From the NCBI GenBank assembly GCA_003518205.1, contig DOZC01000018.1, forward strand, positions 1 through 8,401: DNA of 8,401 nt, given 5' to 3'. Numbering within the stretch: position 1 is the stretch's first letter; each line of letters opens with the position of its first letter. The notes beneath the pieces were generated by a model that was not told the origin of the DNA, ran no database searches, and saw only the letters and a program-made list of their open reading frames with translations. A program made the translations under genes and the position numbers. This document shows, in pieces, positions 6,203-8,401 of this stretch. This DNA comes from Minisyncoccota bacterium. GTDB lineage: Bacteria; Patescibacteriota; Microgenomatia; UBA1400; PJMF01.

Positions 6203-7331
6203 GTTTGACTTTACTCGCAACCTTAAACCGTGGTTAGTTTTAAAAACTGACCTTTTGAATTACGGGGAGTTCTTACATTATTATCTTCGCAGTCGAGGTT
6301 ACAGTTGGTTTGTGCGATTTGAGAGCATTAAAGATGTTTTGGTTGATGCGCTTTATAAACAACGCGGTCGATATACCAAACCCTTTCTTCATGTTGGCAC
6401 TATTGGACTGGCATTTGTGATGGTGATATTTGGTCCCATGGTTTTAAACAAAGCTGATGATGATCAACGCCAATTAGTCACCGGACCAGTGCTGAGTACC
6501 GCCCAGGCTTTGGCTCCAGATTTTTATACCGCTCAAGCTGAAGAGGTGAGACAGTATCGGGGGGGTGAGATCATCACTCATGTGGTAGGTGAGGGGGAAA
6601 CTGCCTCAAGTATTGCCACTCGATATGGGTTGGATTCAGACACAATTTTGTGGGAAAATAATCTTGAGGTTAAAGCCAAACTTAAGCCCGGTCAGGAGCT
6701 AAAGATTTTACCAATTAATGGGGTGCGTCACAAAGTGGTTCGGGGTGAAACGATTTACTCGATCGGAAAAAAATATGGTTTAGAAGAATCGCAAGTTCAG
6801 GCAGTTGTAGACTATCCCTTCAATGAATTTTTGAATGACGAAACTTTTGAGTTAGCCGCTGGGCAATATCTCATGGTGCCAGATGGCGTGATGCCTGAGC
6901 CGCTCAAGCCTGTAATCCCGAAGGCAAATTTGGCCAACAAATTCACTCCCGATGCGGGATCAGTTTCAGCTACTGGCAAATTCATTTGGCCAGCTTCAGG
7001 CATGTTAACTCAAGGTTATCGGTTCTATCACAAAGCTTTTGATATCGCCAATCGCGGTGGTGGACCCATCCTAGCTGCTGATGCTGGCACAGTGGTGGCC
7101 TCGGGTTGGGATCCTTCTGGATATGGTAATCGAGTCATCATTGATCACAACAACGGCTTCATGACTCTTTATGGACACTTGAGTTTGCTGCAAGTTCAGC
7201 CTGGTCAACGATTAAACCGCGGTGATGTAGTGGGACAAATGGGTAACACTGGTCGCTCAACCGGGACACATCTGCATTTTGAAATCAGAAGCGGTGGTTC
7301 GCTCCTCAATCCGGGTGATTATTTGAGGTAA
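6201..7331 (+). CDS. Membrane-anchored LysM / M23 family metallopeptidase
   Basis: A 376-residue cell-wall peptidase of the lysostaphin/LytM type, predicted to cut peptidoglycan peptide bridges outside the membrane. Seen: a cytoplasmic N-terminal stretch of about 60 residues; one transmembrane helix at about 61-82; two LysM domains at about 125-171 (VVGEGETASSIATRYGLDSD) and 175-226 (VVRGETIYSIGKKYGL); and an M23 domain at about 262-376. Zinc ligands fit H277 and D281 (HKAFD) and H359; catalytic histidines fit H326 (YGHL) and H357 (HLH). All expected active-site residues are present, so it should be an active enzyme and not a degenerate EnvC/NlpD-like activator. The 60-residue cytoplasmic lead is longer than a usual signal sequence. 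It lies between rho and a toxin-antitoxin pair and probably has its own promoter. Confidence 0.93.
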   Translation: MFDFTRNLKPWLVLKTDLLNYGEFLHYYLRSRGYSWFVRFESIKDVLVDALYKQRGRYTKPFLHVGTIGLAFVMVIFGPMVLNKADDDQRQLVTGPVLSTAQALAPDFYTAQAEEVRQYRGGEIITHVVGEGETASSIATRYGLDSDTILWENNLEVKAKLKPGQELKILPINGVRHKVVRGETIYSIGKKYGLEESQVQAVVDYPFNEFLNDETFELAAGQYLMVPDGVMPEPLKPVIPKANLANKFTPDAGSVSATGKFIWPASGMLTQGYRFYHKAFDIANRGGGPILAADAGTVVASGWDPSGYGNRVIIDHNNGFMTLYGHLSLLQVQPGQRLNRGDVVGQMGNTGRSTGTHLHFEIRSGGSLLNPGDYLR

Positions 7332-7361
7332 CAGATTAGTAGGCAAAAATTATCACTGGTT

Positions 7362-7393
7362 TTTTTGTACAAAAAGCATACAATAATTGTATG
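7362..7393 (+). promoter_or_regulatory. Toxin-antitoxin promoter with two operator dyads
   Basis: Dyad 1, TTTTTGTACAAAAA (7362-7375), is a perfect 14-bp palindrome. Dyad 2 has arms CATACAAT (7377-7384) and ATTGTATG (7386-7393) around one A. Dyad 2 contains the -10 (TACAAT, 7379-7384) and the start codon. The shared half-site is TTGTA(C/T); dyad centres are about 16.5 bp apart. This fits repression by a ribbon-helix-helix antitoxin dimer pair. The -10 places the mRNA start at about 7391, the A of the ATG, so the transcript may be leaderless. No good -35 is seen. Confidence 0.6.
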
Positions 7394-7633
7394 TATATCA
7401 CTAATATTTCTTTACCACCAAAACTTCGAGACAGTGCTCAGGTGCTAATTAATCAAGGTTATTACGCTTCCTTTTCTGATTTAGTCAGAGATTCTCTTAG
7501 ACAGCTATTGGAGCGTCAAAACTTAACTCAAGAAATTTACCAAGTCAAACAGGATTTGACTACTGGAGCTGCTAAAACAATAGCTTCTACTCAAGAACTA
7601 AAGCAATGTCTTGATGTTTTAGAAAATGTCTAA
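7391..7633 (+). CDS. Ribbon-helix-helix antitoxin, ParD/CopG-like
   Basis: An 80-residue protein with the layout of a ParD-type antitoxin: an N-terminal DNA-binding strand (YITNISLPP, residues 2-10), a first helix (about 11-23), a turn with Gly and a second helix SFSDLVRDSLRQLLER (about 27-42), then a C-terminal tail (43-80) that would wrap the toxin. It should neutralise the downstream toxin and repress its own operon through the dyads overlapping its start codon. Its end overlaps the toxin start by 8 bp. The exact antitoxin subfamily is not clear from reading alone. Confidence 0.85.
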   Translation: MYITNISLPPKLRDSAQVLINQGYYASFSDLVRDSLRQLLERQNLTQEIYQVKQDLTTGAAKTIASTQELKQCLDVLENV

Positions 7634-7886
7634 AGTAGTCTTTTCTCGGCGATTTGAACGAGAGCTTCGACAATTATTACGACGCCAACACCAATTGCGA
7701 CCGAGTATTGAAAAAACAATTCAAAAATTACTATGCAATCCTCAACATCCGAGTTTGAGACTGCATAAATTAAATGGAGATTTGGGCTGGTCGATTAGTG
7801 TGACTATGGCCATTCGAATAATTGTCTACTTTGAAAACGATACCTGGTTTTTGCTCAGAATTGGAAATCATGATGCTGTGTATTGA
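7626..7886 (+). CDS. RelE/ParE-superfamily toxin
   Basis: An 86-residue basic protein. The N-terminal half is helical and Arg-rich (RRFERELRQLLRRQHQLRPSIEK); the C-terminal half has the superfamily pattern of a KLNG turn, strands SISVTMAIRIIVYF with a conserved Arg (R64), and the ending LLRIGNHDAVY (IGxHDxVY). H82, D83 and Y86 match the C-terminal motif of RelE/YafQ/StbE-like ribosome-dependent mRNA endonucleases. ParE gyrase toxins share the fold and often pair with ParD, so the target is uncertain; the IGxHDxVY ending favours an RNase. The ATG lies inside the antitoxin's last codons (ATGTCTAA overlap), which implies coupled translation. It ends in TGA and only a weak AT-rich hairpin (7884-7898) follows. 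Confidence 0.85.
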   Translation: MSKVVFSRRFERELRQLLRRQHQLRPSIEKTIQKLLCNPQHPSLRLHKLNGDLGWSISVTMAIRIIVYFENDTWFLLRIGNHDAVY

Positions 7887-7954
7887 TTTTTCAAATCATG
7901 CAATATCGCAATTAGCTGACGAGATAATGGAAGAATATATCGGGCTTTTTAAGT

Positions 7955-7992
7955 TATAATATCATCCGATGGTGCAGCCGAGATAATCTCGG
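7955..7992 (+). promoter_or_regulatory. Consensus -10 and leader hairpin upstream of obgE
   Basis: TATAAT at 7955-7960 is a perfect -10 but the -35 position (about 7932-7937) is poor. Transcription would start near 7967-7969, with a leader of about 57 nt. The leader contains CCGAGAT (7978-7984) and ATCTCGG (7986-7992), which form a hairpin of 6 pairs with a TAA loop. An overlapping dyad CATCCGA (7963-7969) with TCGGATG (7989-7995) is also present at the DNA level. Confidence 0.45.
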
Positions 7993-8024
7993 ATGCGGGT
8001 TCAATTAAGAAATGGAAATTGATT

Positions 8025-8401
8025 ATGATTGATTTAGTCCGATTGCTTTTAAAAGCTGGTGATGGGGGAACGGGTCGAATTTCGTTTCGGCGAGAAAAGT
8101 TTGTGACTCACGGTGGACCAGATGGTGGCAATGGTGGTGAAGGTGGCCAAGTGGTCATTAAAGCTGTGGTGGGAGTGAATACGCTACGGGCTTTTTCTGG
8201 CGTGCATCAAATCAAGGCCGAGGCCGGAGCTCCAGGAGCGAGACGAAAAATGTCTGGCGTCAAAGGCGAGTCAATTTTGATCGAGGTGCCAGTGGGAACG
8301 GTGGTTTGGCTGATTGGTGAAAATTCAGCCAGTCGAGTCAGAACTCAACGTTATGGAGTCAGACAGCTGTTGTCAAAAGCCGAGATCCCTTTGGAAAAAT
8401 T
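8025..8401 (+). CDS. obgE: ObgE/CgtA GTPase, N-terminal Obg domain (3' end outside the window)
   Basis: The open frame from ATG 8025 runs off the end with 125 codons visible. It reads MIDLVRLLLKAGDGGTGRISFRREKF, then GGPDGGNGGEGG, then PVGTVV, the hallmarks of the glycine-rich Obg fold of the large-subunit assembly GTPase. Known Obg proteins start with a similar strand followed by KAGDGGNG and SFRREKF, which supports this start. An upstream ATG at 8012 is in another frame and stops after six codons. The sequence after PVGTVV (WLIGENSASRVRTQRYG) is unlike common Obg sequences and looks divergent. The GTPase domain lies beyond the window. The Shine-Dalgarno is weak (GGA at 8014). Confidence 0.93.
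   Translation, partial: MIDLVRLLLKAGDGGTGRISFRREKFVTHGGPDGGNGGEGGQVVIKAVVGVNTLRAFSGVHQIKAEAGAPGARRKMSGVKGESILIEVPVGTVVWLIGENSASRVRTQRYGVRQLLSKAEIPLEK

Noticed and set aside
7884..7950. Terminator after the toxin gene (TGATTT/AAATCA hairpin, and a T5 run at 7946-7950)
   Set aside because: The hairpin is AT-only apart from one pair per arm and has no T-run after it; the T5 run has no clear stem before it.
1..8401. CRISPR array, insertion sequence or prophage
   Set aside because: No regularly spaced repeats, transposase, integrase or terminal inverted repeats were seen. The short tandem repeat at 4144-4179 has no spacers.

Overview
The window looks like a chromosomal stretch of a bacterium of the Candidate Phyla Radiation (Patescibacteria). 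The clues are a stand-alone TraD/TraG-like ATPase whose opening residues (start MPAPHLVLEIKTG, then RTPEAA) recall a CPR-associated family, a Rho factor with a long extra N-terminal region, a membrane-anchored LysM/M23 peptidase, sparse Shine-Dalgarno sequences and compact gene packing. This placement is inference from recalled family traits; no marker that settles taxonomy is present. TGA is used as a stop (rho, toxin), so there is no sign of the UGA-glycine code of Gracilibacteria or Absconditabacteria.

Layout: (1) 2-838, + strand: the C-terminal 278 residues of RadA/Sms. (2) 852-3158, - strand: a 768-residue TraG/TraD/HerA-like ATPase converging on radA with a 13-nt gap. (3) 3159-4409: about 1.25 kb with little or no protein coding. 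It holds a divergent promoter region, a near-consensus + strand promoter, and about 530 nt downstream that folds into a row of hairpins, including a possible 9-bp loop-loop (kissing) interaction. I read this as a structured non-coding RNA that I cannot assign to a family. A doubtful 90-codon ORF and a rho promoter with a leader hairpin follow. (4) 4410-6113, +: rho. (5) 6201-7331, +: LysM/M23 peptidase. (6) 7391-7886, +: a two-gene ParD/RelE-type toxin-antitoxin operon under an operator-like set of dyads. (7) 8025 to the end, +: the N-terminal Obg domain of the ObgE GTPase.

The protein genes are mostly housekeeping (recombination, transcription termination, cell wall, ribosome-associated GTPase) with one small accessory module (the toxin-antitoxin pair). 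They do not form one pathway. A recurring feature is a dyad at the start codon: three genes (TraG-like, M23, antitoxin) have an inverted repeat between or across the predicted -10 and the ATG and lack a convincing Shine-Dalgarno, which suggests very short or leaderless mRNAs. The most interesting item is the structured RNA at 3414-3940.
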